Positions 27,063-35,839 are shown, counted from the stretch's first letter. The stretch is DNA of 35,939 nucleotides from Limosilactobacillus coleohominis (GCF_016901675.1 NZ_JACJKU010000008.1:1-35939); one strand, 5' to 3'. Made by a program: numbers and translations. The notes: generated from the letters alone by a model not told the origin.

Positions 27063-27129
27063 GCAAGTCACCTCATTATCCTTTACATAATTAGTTCCAT
27101 GTTGAAAATAAGTTGTTCAATCTGTAATG

Positions 27130-27156
27130 AAAAGGACCGGGAATCACACCCAGCCC
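27130..27156 (-). terminator. Intrinsic terminator of rny
   Basis: On the minus strand GGGCTGGG (27149-27156) pairs with CCCGGTCC (27134-27141), 8 bp with two G-U pairs, followed by TTTTC. It lies 5 bases after the rny stop. Confidence 0.8.
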
Positions 27157-27161
27157 TGTTT

Positions 27162-28712
27162 TTATTTAGCATAATCAATGGCCCGGACTTCCCGAATTAC
27201 CGTGACTTTAATATGTCCCGGATATTCTAATTGGTCCTCAATTTCGTGCTTAATGTCATGTGATAATGCAGCCGCTTGATTATCCGATACTTTATTTGGC
27301 TTTACAATGACCCGCACTTCACGTCCTGCTTGAATTGCATAACTATGATCAACACCACGATGCTGATTAGCAATGTCTTCCAGCTGCTTCAAACGTTGGA
27401 TGTATTCTTCTAATGACTCACTCCGTGCTCCTGGTCGAGCTCCTGAAATCGCATCTGCAGCCTGGACAAGTACCGCGATGGTTGAAGTAGCAGGCACATC
27501 GCCATGGTGAGAAGCAATTGTATTAATTACAACAGGGTTTTCCTTATACTTCCGGGTTAATTCAACCCCTAGTTCAACGTGTGACCCATCAACTTCATGA
27601 TCAATTGCTTTACCAATATCATGTAACAGTCCTGCGCGTTTAGCCAACACTGTATCCTCACCAAGTTCAGCAGCCATGATTTCCGTCAATTTAGCAACTT
27701 CAATGGAATGCTGTAATACATTTTGGCCGTAACTAGTTCGATATTTCATCCGACCAATTATTTTAATCAAATCAGGATGCATACTATGAATTCCTAGGTC
27801 AAAGATCGTTTCTTCCCCAACTTCTCGTAGTTGAGCATCCATGTCTTGCCGAGCCTTTTCCACGGCCTCTTCAATTCTTGCCGGATGAATTCGCCCGTCT
27901 TGAATTAAGCGTTCCAAAGCCATCTTTGCAATTTCACGACGTACAGGATCAAACCCGCTTAATACAACGGCTTCTGGAGTATCATCAATAATTAAATCAA
28001 TCCCAGTTAGTGTTTCTAAGGTTCGAATATTACGACCTTCTCGACCGATAATTCGTCCTTTCATATCATCATTTGGCAAGTTCACTACTGAAACGGTTGC
28101 TTCCGACACCATATCAGCGCCACTTCTTTGAATGGCATTCACAATTAAATTCTTTGCCTTTTTCTCTGCAGTTAACTGCGCGTCTTCTTCGCTTTCTCGA
28201 ATCATCTTATCTCGTTCAGATGCCAGTTCATCCTTTAACTGGTCCAACAAGAGCTTTTTCCCTTGATCCTTTGTTAATCCAGCAACTTCTTGTAATTTTT
28301 GTTGTTGTTGCTTAATTAAATTTGCTACTTGTTCATGATCTTTTTGTACTTGTTCCCGTTTTTCATCTAATTTCGATTCACGCGAACTAATTACGTTTTC
28401 ACGATCTTCTAAGGCACTATCCTTACGATCTAAAGTGTTTTCTCGTTGAATCAAGCGTTCTTCTTGTTTTTGAACATCTTGACGACGATCTTGTAGATCT
28501 TTTTCTACGCCTTCACGATAACGGTGACTTTCTTCCTTAGCCTCCAAAATGGCTTCTTTTTTAGAAGTGGCCGCTTCTTTTTTGGCAGATAAAATAATTT
28601 CCTTAGCATTATTTTTGGCTTCCGCAACTTGTTTTTCAACGATCATTTTACGGATTACATAACCAAAAACACAAGCAACAATAGCGATGACGGCTGTCAT
28701 TATAATTTCCAT
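27162..28712 (-). CDS. rny: Ribonuclease Y
   Basis: This membrane-anchored endoribonuclease initiates mRNA decay in Firmicutes. The 516-residue protein has an N-terminal membrane helix ([15 protein letters not shown]), a long coiled coil (about 30-200), a KH domain ([19 protein letters not shown]) and an HD domain with [12 protein letters not shown]. Length and layout are standard (about 520). GGAGGTG lies 5 bases before the ATG. It has its own promoter, placed after the recA terminator, and its own terminator, so it is a single-gene unit. Confidence 0.97.
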   Translation of the reverse strand: MEIIMTAVIAIVACVFGYVIRKMIVEKQVAEAKNNAKEIILSAKKEAATSKKEAILEAKEESHRYREGVEKDLQDRRQDVQKQEERLIQRENTLDRKDSALEDRENVISSRESKLDEKREQVQKDHEQVANLIKQQQQKLQEVAGLTKDQGKKLLLDQLKDELASERDKMIRESEEDAQLTAEKKAKNLIVNAIQRSGADMVSEATVSVVNLPNDDMKGRIIGREGRNIRTLETLTGIDLIIDDTPEAVVLSGFDPVRREIAKMALERLIQDGRIHPARIEEAVEKARQDMDAQLREVGEETIFDLGIHSMHPDLIKIIGRMKYRTSYGQNVLQHSIEVAKLTEIMAAELGEDTVLAKRAGLLHDIGKAIDHEVDGSHVELGVELTRKYKENPVVINTIASHHGDVPATSTIAVLVQAADAISGARPGARSESLEEYIQRLKQLEDIANQHRGVDHSYAIQAGREVRVIVKPNKVSDNQAAALSHDIKHEIEDQLEYPGHIKVTVIREVRAIDYAK

Positions 28713-28768
28713 TATGACACCTCCAAATCAACTATTGAGTTGTGAAATTCATCAATTAAAATTGAATA

Positions 28769-28784
28769 ACGTGTAAAAACACGT
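28769..28784 (-). promoter_or_regulatory. Perfect hairpin at the 5' end of the rny mRNA
   Basis: ACGTGT (28769-28774) and ACACGT (28779-28784) are perfect inverted repeats around a 4-base loop. The predicted transcription start of rny (near 28787) places this stem-loop within a few bases of the mRNA 5' end. It could protect the transcript or take part in feedback by RNase Y; it might also be a protein-binding operator. Confidence 0.5.
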
Positions 28785-28793
28785 ACAAAGTTA

Positions 28794-28822
28794 ATTTTAA
28801 TCGTTGTTTCAAACGGTGTCAA
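28794..28822 (-). promoter_or_regulatory. Promoter for rny
   Basis: On the minus strand TTGACA (28817-28822, perfect -35), a 17-base spacer and TAAAAT (28794-28799) form a strong sigma-A promoter, with a leader of about 75 bases. Confidence 0.75.
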
Positions 28823-28842
28823 TAAATGGATAATGCATCATA

Positions 28843-28884
28843 TATAAAAGCAGAACTGGTCAAAAGGCTTTAACCAATTCTGCT
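28843..28884 (-). terminator. Intrinsic terminator of recA
   Basis: AGCAGAACTGGT (28849-28860) pairs with ACCAATTCTGCT (28873-28884), 12 bp with one G-U pair. TTTTATAT follows on the minus strand. It lies just after the recA stop. Confidence 0.85.
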
Positions 28885-28892
28885 ATTTTTAT

Positions 28893-29963
28893 TTATTTTT
28901 TTGAGGCTTCTTCAATTGTTTCTTGTTGGCTAGAATTATCATCACCATTAGCTTTTGCCTTCTCTTCTTCGCTAACTGGCATGTTATAGGCTTCCCGTAC
29001 TTTCGTCATTAAGACTTGCATTTGTTCGGGATGATCCTCTAGCCATTTCTTGGCATTCTCACGACCTTGACCAATTCTATCAGATCCATAAGAATACCAC
29101 GCACCACTCTTCTTAACGAGATCTTTATCAACAGCCATATCAAGTAATTCACCGGTCTTTGAAATACCAGTACCATACATAATATCAACTTCTGCACGTT
29201 TAAAAGGTGGAGCTACCTTATTTTTCACAACTTTAATCTTCGCACGGTTACCAATCACATCTGTACCATTTTTAAGTTGTTCCCCACGGCGAATTTCCAT
29301 TCTAATTGTAGAATAGAACTTTAATGCACGCCCGCCTGGTGTAGTTTCAGGATTACCAAACATTACGCCGACTTTTTCCCGAATTTGGTTAATGAAGATT
29401 GCAATGGTCTTAGTTTTATTAATTTCACCAGAAAGCTTTCGTAAAGCTTGTGACATTAATCTAGCTTGAAGACCCACATGAGTATCACCCATTTCGCCTT
29501 CAATTTCGGCTCGTGGAACTAATGCCGCAACTGAATCTACGACGACGATGTCAACTGCACCACTAGCTATTAAGGCATCCGCAATTTCCAAACCTTGCTC
29601 ACCAGTGTCTGGTTGCGAAAGAAGTAAATTATCTATATCAACACCCAGCGCTTCAGCATATTGTGGATCAAGAGCATTTTCTGCATCAATGTATGCAGCT
29701 GTACCACCCTGTTTTTGTACTTCTGCCACAGCATGAAGGGCAACCGTAGTTTTACCAGAACTTTCTGGACCATACATTTCAATTATTCGTCCGCGGGGAT
29801 AACCACCAACACCTAATGCTTCATCAATCGCTAATGATCCACTAGAAATTGTAGCAATTTGAGTGTCAGCTGCATCACCCATCCGCATGATTGAACCCTT
29901 TCCAAAGTTCTTTTCAATCTTCTTAAGTGCATTATCCAATGCAGCTTTTCTTTGATCAGCCAT
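28893..29963 (-). CDS. recA: Recombinase RecA
   Basis: RecA forms filaments on single-stranded DNA, performs strand exchange and triggers LexA self-cleavage. The 356-residue protein has Walker A GPESSGKT (65-72), the [21 protein letters not shown]1 region, the L2 region around [16 protein letters not shown], and a C-terminal domain with an acidic, Asn/Gln-containing tail. AAGGAGG precedes the ATG. It is preceded by its own SOS-controlled promoter and follows cinA, a conserved order. Confidence 0.98.
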   Translation of the reverse strand: MADQRKAALDNALKKIEKNFGKGSIMRMGDAADTQIATISSGSLAIDEALGVGGYPRGRIIEMYGPESSGKTTVALHAVAEVQKQGGTAAYIDAENALDPQYAEALGVDIDNLLLSQPDTGEQGLEIADALIASGAVDIVVVDSVAALVPRAEIEGEMGDTHVGLQARLMSQALRKLSGEINKTKTIAIFINQIREKVGVMFGNPETTPGGRALKFYSTIRMEIRRGEQLKNGTDVIGNRAKIKVVKNKVAPPFKRAEVDIMYGTGISKTGELLDMAVDKDLVKKSGAWYSYGSDRIGQGRENAKKWLEDHPEQMQVLMTKVREAYNMPVSEEEKAKANGDDNSSQQETIEEASKK

Positions 29964-29993
29964 TTTTTTCCTCCTTATCAGGAACCTGATTTA

Positions 29994-30021
29994 ATCATAT
30001 CAGTTTTTTTTCAAAAAACAA
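29994..30021 (-). promoter_or_regulatory. Promoter for recA
   Basis: On the minus strand TTGTTT (30016-30021), 16 bases and TATGAT (29994-29999) give a leader of about 25 bases. The LexA-type box lies 8 bases upstream of the -35. Confidence 0.6.
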
Positions 30022-30029
30022 GGAAAAAT

Positions 30030-30043
30030 CGAACCAATGTTCG
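30030..30043. promoter_or_regulatory. SOS box (DinR/LexA operator) of recA
   Basis: CGAACCAATGTTCG is a perfect CGAAC-N4-GTTCG palindrome, the Gram-positive LexA/DinR operator. It lies 2 bases beyond the cinA stop codon and just upstream of the recA -35, so recA can be induced separately from cinA after DNA damage. Confidence 0.92.
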
Positions 30044-30045
30044 AA

Positions 30046-31296
30046 TTATTCTGTTTTATGCAATAATAAATGAAGAAGCATTAATAAGCCCAATTGTACA
30101 CTTTGCCGACGAATCGCTTCTCGACCCATTTTTTGTGATAAGTGTAACTGGCGCTTTATAAGTTGACCATCATATTGAATGCCAACCCAAACCTCTCCTA
30201 CTTGATGACCATCTAAAGTATCAGGTCCTGCCACTCCTGTAAATCCTATACCAATGTTTGCCCCAGTTTTTTCAGCAGACATTTTAGCCATAGCACCTGC
30301 TACTTCACCACTTACTACCCCATATTGTTCAATAAACTCACTGGGGATTCCTAGTAGTTGTGTCTTCATTTGAGTGGCATATGTTACAAAGCCTCCCTCA
30401 AAAACACGCGATGCCCCTGGAACCGAACACAATGTTGCTTGGAACAATCCACCAGTTAAGCTTTCCGCCGCCGAAATTGTGTAATGATGACTGGCCAGTC
30501 TTTGCACCACTTCTCCAGCTAACGTTATATTCTCACCAGTTCCAAAATAATATTGTCCTAATTTTTCAATAATTACTGAGCTAGCTTTGTTAATAATCTT
30601 CTGAGCATGTTCCTCTGCTAAATCATACACAGTTAAGCGAACTTGTGTTTCATCAGGTTGTACATAGGAAGTTGCAATTATTTCTGGATAAGGCTCTAAC
30701 AGATGATTGATATCATCCATTAATGAGGACTCTGGATAACCAACAAAATGTAAATTGGCACTCATTATTGTCCGACCATTTGTCAGTTGTCGCAGTTTTG
30801 GTATCAAGCTATTACTAACCATGGCCTTAAATTCTCGAGGAGGCCCTGGCAGAACAACGAAGGTATGATGGCCTTGAGTAATCATTGACCCTAACGCTAG
30901 CCCAACAGGATTGCTTAATGGTTCCCCGCCCTTCAAATAATATGCTTGTCTTATATTTTCTGGTGCTAAATCAACTTGCCGTTTTGCAAAATCGTTTTGA
31001 AGTTTAACCCAATAATCCTGGTCTAATTCCAATTCTGTATCTAATGCCGAAGCAACACTGGACATCGTGACGTCATCATCAGTTGGCCCTAGGCCCCCAC
31101 AAATAAAGATTAAATGAGCCCTTTTCTCAGCCTGCTTAATCGCTTCAATAATTCTGGAAGGGTGATCATCAACAGTGGTCTCCCAATGACTTTTGATGTC
31201 CAATTGACGAAGCTGATCTGCTAAATATCTGGCATTGGTATTAGTGATTTGTCCTAAAATAATTTCCGTCCCAACGGAAATAATCTCTGCATCCAT
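30046..31296 (-). CDS. cinA: CinA-family protein (MoCF-like domain plus amidase-like C-terminal domain)
   Basis: The 416-residue protein has the N-terminal molybdopterin-binding-like domain (ISVGTEIILGQITNTNARYLA, CGGLGPTDDDVT, LPGPPREF) and the C-terminal CinA domain (AAESLTGGLF, GVVSGEVAGAMA, GFTGVAGPD), the latter related to nicotinamide-nucleotide amidase. In streptococci CinA links competence with RecA; elsewhere it has ADP-ribose/NMN recycling activities. GGAGG precedes the ATG. It lies between pgsA and recA; a strong terminator stands upstream with no clear promoter after it, so expression by readthrough is likely. Confidence 0.95.
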   Translation of the reverse strand: MDAEIISVGTEIILGQITNTNARYLADQLRQLDIKSHWETTVDDHPSRIIEAIKQAEKRAHLIFICGGLGPTDDDVTMSSVASALDTELELDQDYWVKLQNDFAKRQVDLAPENIRQAYYLKGGEPLSNPVGLALGSMITQGHHTFVVLPGPPREFKAMVSNSLIPKLRQLTNGRTIMSANLHFVGYPESSLMDDINHLLEPYPEIIATSYVQPDETQVRLTVYDLAEEHAQKIINKASSVIIEKLGQYYFGTGENITLAGEVVQRLASHHYTISAAESLTGGLFQATLCSVPGASRVFEGGFVTYATQMKTQLLGIPSEFIEQYGVVSGEVAGAMAKMSAEKTGANIGIGFTGVAGPDTLDGHQVGEVWVGIQYDGQLIKRQLHLSQKMGREAIRRQSVQLGLLMLLHLLLHKTE

Positions 31297-31323
31297 AAAT
31301 AACCTCCTTATTATCTAAAGACG

Positions 31324-31367
31324 AAAAAAAACTGTGAAATAAATTAATTATTTCAACAGTCTTTTTT
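31324..31367. terminator. Strong terminator between pgsA and cinA
   Basis: ACTGTGAAATAA (31331-31342) pairs with TTATTTCAACAGT (31348-31360) with one bulged base. On the minus strand a run of eight T, counting the stem edge, follows; T-rich sequence is on the other side too. It ends the rodZ-pgsA transcript 7 bases after the pgsA stop. Confidence 0.87.
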
Positions 31368-31952
31368 CTATTTGAAGCCGTCGGAGAATACTCCTTTTCC
31401 CTGAATAAAGTAATCTGCTCCAGAATAAACAGTGAAGAATAAACAAATGTACAACATAATTTGCCCAAATGGAATATTCCAGATTGCAAAAATAGCATTA
31501 TGTAATAACAAGAAAATGATGGCGATAAATTGCGTTGTTGTTTTGATCTTACCAGGCATTTTGGCAGCCAAAACTTGACCGTTTTGTTCAACAATTAGTA
31601 ATCGTAACCCAGTAACTGCCAATTCGCGCCAAATGATAATACTGGTTACCCATGCAGGAACATCATGGCTTGCAGTCAAAACAATAAAAGCCGTCATTAC
31701 TAAAATTTTATCTGCTAATGGATCAGTAAATTTACCAAAATTAGTAACTAAATGATTCTTTCTGGCAATCCGACCATCTAAATTGTCCGTAATGGTAGCG
31801 GCAATAAACAAAATTGTGGCTATTAATTGGGCAACAGGTACTGTAGCACCCCAGAAGCTAACACTTCCCCAACCAAATGGTACAACCATCAAAATTAAGA
31901 AAAACGGAATAATGATAAGTCTCACAATTGTGAGTTTATTAGGTAAATTCAA
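31368..31952 (-). CDS. pgsA: CDP-diacylglycerol-glycerol-3-phosphate 3-phosphatidyltransferase
   Basis: It makes phosphatidylglycerol phosphate, the committed step to phosphatidylglycerol. The 194-residue membrane protein has the CDP-alcohol phosphotransferase motif D56-x2-DG-x2-AR-x8-G73-x3-D77-x3-D81 in full, with about six membrane helices. The start is TTG at 31952 with GGAGG 7 bases upstream. rodZ ends 18 bases upstream, and a strong terminator follows. Confidence 0.96.
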   Translation of the reverse strand: MNLPNKLTIVRLIIIPFFLILMVVPFGWGSVSFWGATVPVAQLIATILFIAATITDNLDGRIARKNHLVTNFGKFTDPLADKILVMTAFIVLTASHDVPAWVTSIIIWRELAVTGLRLLIVEQNGQVLAAKMPGKIKTTTQFIAIIFLLLHNAIFAIWNIPFGQIMLYICLFFTVYSGADYFIQGKGVFSDGFK

Positions 31953-31970
31953 AGTAAATCCTCCATAACT

Positions 31971-33017
31971 TTACTGCCGATTGTTGGTTTGATTTCCATT
32001 ATTAGCAGTTCTTTGGTTATTAACGCTGCTGTTATTAGTAGTCACTTGACTATTCCTGTTTTGTACCGTCCGATTGTTTTGAACATTACTGGTAGAGTTT
32101 TGACTAGCAGTACGAGTGGTGTTGCTTGAACTACTTGAACTTGTGGTAGATCCACCAAACGTGATTGTGATTACACGTGTTGCTGGGTAACGGTTATTGT
32201 CAGTGAAATCTAACGTCTGATTACCAATTTTAATCTTGGTGACCCGAGCATTACTTACTCGAATAGTAACAGTGTTAGCGTTCTTAGCTAATACAACAGT
32301 CTTCTTATCATTAGCAACCATTGTTTGATTTAAACGGTTTCTACCATCAACGTTCACACTATTAGTTGATGATCCGGTTGTAGAAATCTGTAAATCGGTG
32401 TTTTTACTGAGTGGCTTACTAGTACGGTAAGCTACTGTATTGGCATTACGAGAAGACTCAGTAAACTTAATTTTATTATTTTGTTTAGTCTTTTTCTTTG
32501 AACTTGAAGATGCCTTCTTTTTACTTGACTCTCCTGAAACAGAAACTGAGCTGCTATCGATTTTGGAAGAATCTTTATGATTTCGAGCAATGGCTGTTAC
32601 CCAGATAGCAGCTAAAACAATAATGACAATCAAACTGACAATAATGGTTGGTAAATAGCGTCTGATACCATCAATTCGATCAGCCGCTGTCGTTCTCTTT
32701 GCACCATCTCGTCGAGTTTCAACCGCTTGATTCAGGTGTTCTGAATAATCTTCTGTTTTAGTTTTTGGCAAATAGTCATCATATTCTTGAAGCAATTCAT
32801 TGCCATTTAAGCCAACAGTATTTGCATACTGTTTGATGAATGCACGCACATAAAAGTCGCCAGGTAATTCATCAAATTTTTCATCTTCAATTGCAATTAA
32901 ATATCTTTTTTGAATCTTGGTTGCCTGTTGGAGGTCATCTAAAGTCAAACCATTCGCAACACGAGCATCCTTTAATTTTTTTCCAATATTGAGCTGTTTG
33001 TCTTGTTCTTCACTCAT
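31971..33017 (-). CDS. rodZ: RodZ-like transmembrane HTH protein with DUF4115 and a Ser/Asn/Gln-rich tail
   Basis: The 348-residue protein has an N-terminal Xre-type HTH (NIGKKLKDARVANGLTLDDL, then PGDFYVRAFIKQYANTVGL), one membrane helix (about residues 113-138), a Ser/Lys-rich linker (KKKASSSSKKKTKQNN), a DUF4115-like extracellular beta domain and about 57 residues of Ser/Asn/Thr/Gln-rich tail. RodZ couples MreB to the elongation machinery. The ATG at 33017 is preceded by GAGGGAC; a GTG at 33032 lies in this ribosome site and is rejected. It stands between ymfH and pgsA, as Bacillus ymfM does. Confidence 0.88.
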   Translation of the reverse strand: MSEEQDKQLNIGKKLKDARVANGLTLDDLQQATKIQKRYLIAIEDEKFDELPGDFYVRAFIKQYANTVGLNGNELLQEYDDYLPKTKTEDYSEHLNQAVETRRDGAKRTTAADRIDGIRRYLPTIIVSLIVIIVLAAIWVTAIARNHKDSSKIDSSSVSVSGESSKKKASSSSKKKTKQNNKIKFTESSRNANTVAYRTSKPLSKNTDLQISTTGSSTNSVNVDGRNRLNQTMVANDKKTVVLAKNANTVTIRVSNARVTKIKIGNQTLDFTDNNRYPATRVITITFGGSTTSSSSSSNTTRTASQNSTSNVQNNRTVQNRNSQVTTNNSSVNNQRTANNGNQTNNRQ

Positions 33018-33056
33018 TGTAAAGTCCCTCACTCTTCATTATTTAAACCAAAAACT

Positions 33057-33065
33057 AGTATAGCA
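33057..33065 (-). promoter_or_regulatory. Extended -10 promoter for rodZ-pgsA
   Basis: On the minus strand TGCTATACT (TGn plus a good -10) lies about 40 bases before rodZ. TTGAAA is present but only 14 bases upstream, so the extended -10 probably drives recognition. Confidence 0.5.
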
Positions 33066-33103
33066 TATTTACGCTCTTTCAAATCCTAAGAATCTCTTAC
33101 ATA

Positions 33104-34393
33104 TTAATTTGGTTGAATCATAAATTCAGTTAATCTAAACGGAGCAATAAACTGTTGATAGGCCGCATATAAATCTTCCATTGTAATAAAACGTAAAATT
33201 TCAATTTCATCAAAGATGTTAATCGAGCCAAACAAAGATGACGAGTAGCGATTAGCAATTGCTTCTGGAGAATTAAGACTCATAATTAATCGCCCTAATG
33301 CACCACGTTTAGTGTTCATGAACTCGTCCGTCATATTTTCCAGTTTATCATTTCCCGTCAACAAAATTTTTTGAATTTCTTCAAATAATCGTTCCGGTTC
33401 ATCGGTATCAGAACTAATTGTAGCAAAATGAAAACCACGTTCCATTTCAAAACTAAAACTGAACGAATCATCGATTAATCCTGCATTATATAGTTGCAAA
33501 TAATTTTTTGTAGTATCATCCAGCAACATTTCCAACATTAATTCACAAGCAAGTTTGTATTTTAATCGATCTTCATGATTATCAAAGACTCTCAATCCCC
33601 TAATTCCGATCATCGCCTTCGGCCTGGTAATCGGCATCACTTCTTTACCAGTCTTGATCACATCTTTGCCATTTGGTTGACTAATTATCTCACCACGTTG
33701 AAATTCTTCAAATTCTCCACGATGCAATTGTTCTTCATCCACAATTGAATTCAACGTTGTCTCAGGATCAATATTACCAACCACCACTAATTTCAAATTA
33801 TTAGGTTGATAGAATGTTTTATAACACTTCATTAGAAGTTCTGGGGTAATCTCCCCAATGCTTTCAACGGTTCCTGCAATGTCGATATGCATTGGATCAT
33901 TCGGATATAAATGCGCAATGGTTCCTGTATATAATCGTGAATCAGGGTTGTCATTATACATTTTTATTTCTTGACCAATGATTCCTTGCTCTTTCCGAAC
34001 CCCGGCCACTGAAAAATATGGTGATTGAACAAAATCTAACAATGTTCGTACGTTTTTTTGAATATTTGTGGTACCTGAGAACTGATAACTTGTTTGTGTA
34101 TAACTAGTAAAGGCATTGGCATCAGCTCCTTGCTCACCAAAAATATCAAATGCATCATGATCAGCTTTTTCAAACATCTTATGTTCTAAAAAATGAGCAA
34201 TTCCATCCGGTACTTTAGTGATTTGAGTGGATCCTTTAGTAAAAAAACGGTTATCTACCGAACCATAATTAGTTGTTAAAATTCCATAAGCTTTTTTAAA
34301 TCCTTGCCGTGGAATTAAGGTCACATCCATGCCATTATTTAATTTTTGATGATATACAGTTTGATTAAACTGCTGGTATATCCTCTTCTCCAC
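33104..34393 (-). CDS. M16-family metallopeptidase, YmfH-like (active-site subunit)
   Basis: The 429-residue protein has the inverted zinc motif HFLEH (H67, E70, H71) in AHFLEHKMFEK, with a downstream Glu region (RKEQGIIGQEIKMYNDNP) as expected for the third ligand. It pairs with the M16 protein encoded just upstream, which lacks this motif, as in the Bacillus YmfF-YmfH pair. The substrate is unknown. The GTG start at 34393 uses GGGAG, which is formed by the last codons of the upstream gene, so translation is coupled. Confidence 0.93.
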   Translation of the reverse strand: MEKRIYQQFNQTVYHQKLNNGMDVTLIPRQGFKKAYGILTTNYGSVDNRFFTKGSTQITKVPDGIAHFLEHKMFEKADHDAFDIFGEQGADANAFTSYTQTSYQFSGTTNIQKNVRTLLDFVQSPYFSVAGVRKEQGIIGQEIKMYNDNPDSRLYTGTIAHLYPNDPMHIDIAGTVESIGEITPELLMKCYKTFYQPNNLKLVVVGNIDPETTLNSIVDEEQLHRGEFEEFQRGEIISQPNGKDVIKTGKEVMPITRPKAMIGIRGLRVFDNHEDRLKYKLACELMLEMLLDDTTKNYLQLYNAGLIDDSFSFSFEMERGFHFATISSDTDEPERLFEEIQKILLTGNDKLENMTDEFMNTKRGALGRLIMSLNSPEAIANRYSSSLFGSINIFDEIEILRFITMEDLYAAYQQFIAPFRLTEFMIQPN

Positions 34394-34398
34394 TATTT

Positions 34399-35649
34399 TT
34401 ATCTCCCATCTAGAAAATAAACCGCCTGTAATTTCATTTGTTGAGCCACATTAACAATTTCTGAAATATTAACATCTTCTATTTGCGTAATCTCGTTATT
34501 ATCAAGCTGCCGATTCATCAAGGCACTCACTAGTTCACGCTCCACTAACCGTGCAGGGTTGTCCTGCCCTAATAGATAGCCGTTGATAATATTCTTTTTT
34601 ACTCTGTCTAATTGCCGATCATTAATTTTTCCATCTTGTATCGTCATTAGTTGATGCTGAATAAGTTGTTGTGCCTTATCACGATCTTGACTATTAATGC
34701 CGGATTGAACAAAGGCATAACCGTTAAACGGTCGATATCCACTCGAAGCATAATATGCGAGGCTAGCTTTTTCCCTAACATTTGTGAACAATAATGAATA
34801 TGGACTAGCCCCAAATAAGCCATTCATCACTAAAGCAGGGTAATATTCTTTATCTGAAAAATAAATTGGCAGTCGGTAAGCGAGATCTAACTTAGATTGC
34901 TGAATATCATCAAAATCATAATCATCCGCAATCTCACTTTTAAGACCCTGTTGATAAAAAATATTCCTACTCAAATTCTGATCACGATCACTAAATTCCC
35001 ATTCTTTAAATAATTTCTGGTAATGCGGTTCATCAACGTTACCCACAACGATAATATCAATTTGGTCGTTTGCAATCATTGAACAATACGCCTCATGCAA
35101 CTGGTCTGGAGTAATGCTGGTCAATGCCTCCACAGTTCCCACACTTGGCATTTGCATAATCGAATCATGTGCAAAATAAAGCTGAAGTAGACGCTTAGCT
35201 GCTAAATATTGCCTATCATCATTCCATGATTGTAACGTTGCTATCAAATTTTTATTTTGAAGTTGCCAACTCTGTGGTGAGAGTACTCCACCTTCCATCA
35301 ATGGATGAAACAATAAATCATGCAAAAAGTGAACGGCTTCATTAGATAGATGATGTTGAAGCACATTGTCATTAACGATGTTTAAACTAATTCTTAAATT
35401 ATGAACAGTACCAATTCTTGTTACATACCCATCTAACTCAGCACCATACATTTCAGATAACCGCCGTGCAACTGCAGTTTGGTCAGGGTATTTTTGCATT
35501 CCATTTATTAATAAGTTAACTAGCAAGTTCCGCACAGCACTGTTTTGCTTTGTTTGCTTTGTAGCAAAACTAATTAAAATCCGGGTTGTCGTATATTTAT
35601 CAGTAGGGATAATATGTAACCTTACACCTCGTGCTAAACTAATTTGCAT
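34399..35649 (-). CDS. M16-family peptidase homologue, YmfF-like, lacking the zinc motif
   Basis: The 416-residue protein shares the M16 fold pattern (RILISFATKQTKQNSAVRNL, ARRLSEMYGAELDGYV, DIIVVGNVDE, NVREKASLAYYASSGYRPF), but the HxxEH position reads VRNLLVNLLINGM, with no zinc ligands. It should be the non-catalytic partner of the YmfH-like protein. AAGGGG lies 7 bases before the ATG. It is the first gene of the ymfF-ymfH pair and has its own promoter. Confidence 0.92.
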   Translation of the reverse strand: MQISLARGVRLHIIPTDKYTTTRILISFATKQTKQNSAVRNLLVNLLINGMQKYPDQTAVARRLSEMYGAELDGYVTRIGTVHNLRISLNIVNDNVLQHHLSNEAVHFLHDLLFHPLMEGGVLSPQSWQLQNKNLIATLQSWNDDRQYLAAKRLLQLYFAHDSIMQMPSVGTVEALTSITPDQLHEAYCSMIANDQIDIIVVGNVDEPHYQKLFKEWEFSDRDQNLSRNIFYQQGLKSEIADDYDFDDIQQSKLDLAYRLPIYFSDKEYYPALVMNGLFGASPYSLLFTNVREKASLAYYASSGYRPFNGYAFVQSGINSQDRDKAQQLIQHQLMTIQDGKINDRQLDRVKKNIINGYLLGQDNPARLVERELVSALMNRQLDNNEITQIEDVNISEIVNVAQQMKLQAVYFLDGR

Positions 35650-35678
35650 TCCTTATCCCCTTTTCTCTATTAGTCAAT

Positions 35679-35694
35679 GTATGAAATATCATAC
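35679..35694. promoter_or_regulatory. Perfect 16-base inverted repeat over the ymfF -10 box
   Basis: GTATGA-AATA-TCATAC is a perfect 6-4-6 palindrome covering the -10 hexamer and likely transcription start of the ymfF-ymfH promoter. The placement is that of a repressor operator. I do not recognise the motif. Confidence 0.5.
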
Positions 35695-35716
35695 GCATTT
35701 TTAAATCAAAATACAA
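35688..35716 (-). promoter_or_regulatory. Promoter for ymfF-ymfH
   Basis: On the minus strand TTGTAT (35711-35716), a 17-base spacer and TATGAT (35688-35693) give a leader of about 32 bases. Confidence 0.6.
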
Positions 35717-35761
35717 GAAACAGCTATATCAAAGTTTTTGCCAACTTCAAAATGACAGGAA

Positions 35762-35793
35762 GCCCCAGCGTGCTGTTATCAGTACACTGGGGC
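35762..35793 (-). terminator. Terminator-like hairpin after the substrate-binding protein gene
   Basis: A 14-bp stem (35762-35775 with 35780-35793; one C-A mismatch, one G-U pair, 4-nt loop) lies about 45 bases after the stop of the right-edge gene. The T-tract on the minus strand is poor (TTCCTGTCATTTT), so efficiency is uncertain. Confidence 0.55.
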
Positions 35794-35839
35794 CCCATTA
35801 TCTGACCGTTATTATTCTTTCTATCCGTCATTTTCCAAA

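Noticed and set aside
31303-31352. Promoter for cinA made of TTCACA and GATAAT within the terminator
   Set aside because: The spacing is 17, but the predicted start would fall at the ribosome site and leave almost no leader.
31241-31594. Minus-strand frame spanning the pgsA-cinA junction
   Set aside because: It runs through the terminator and two conserved genes in another frame; no family resemblance.
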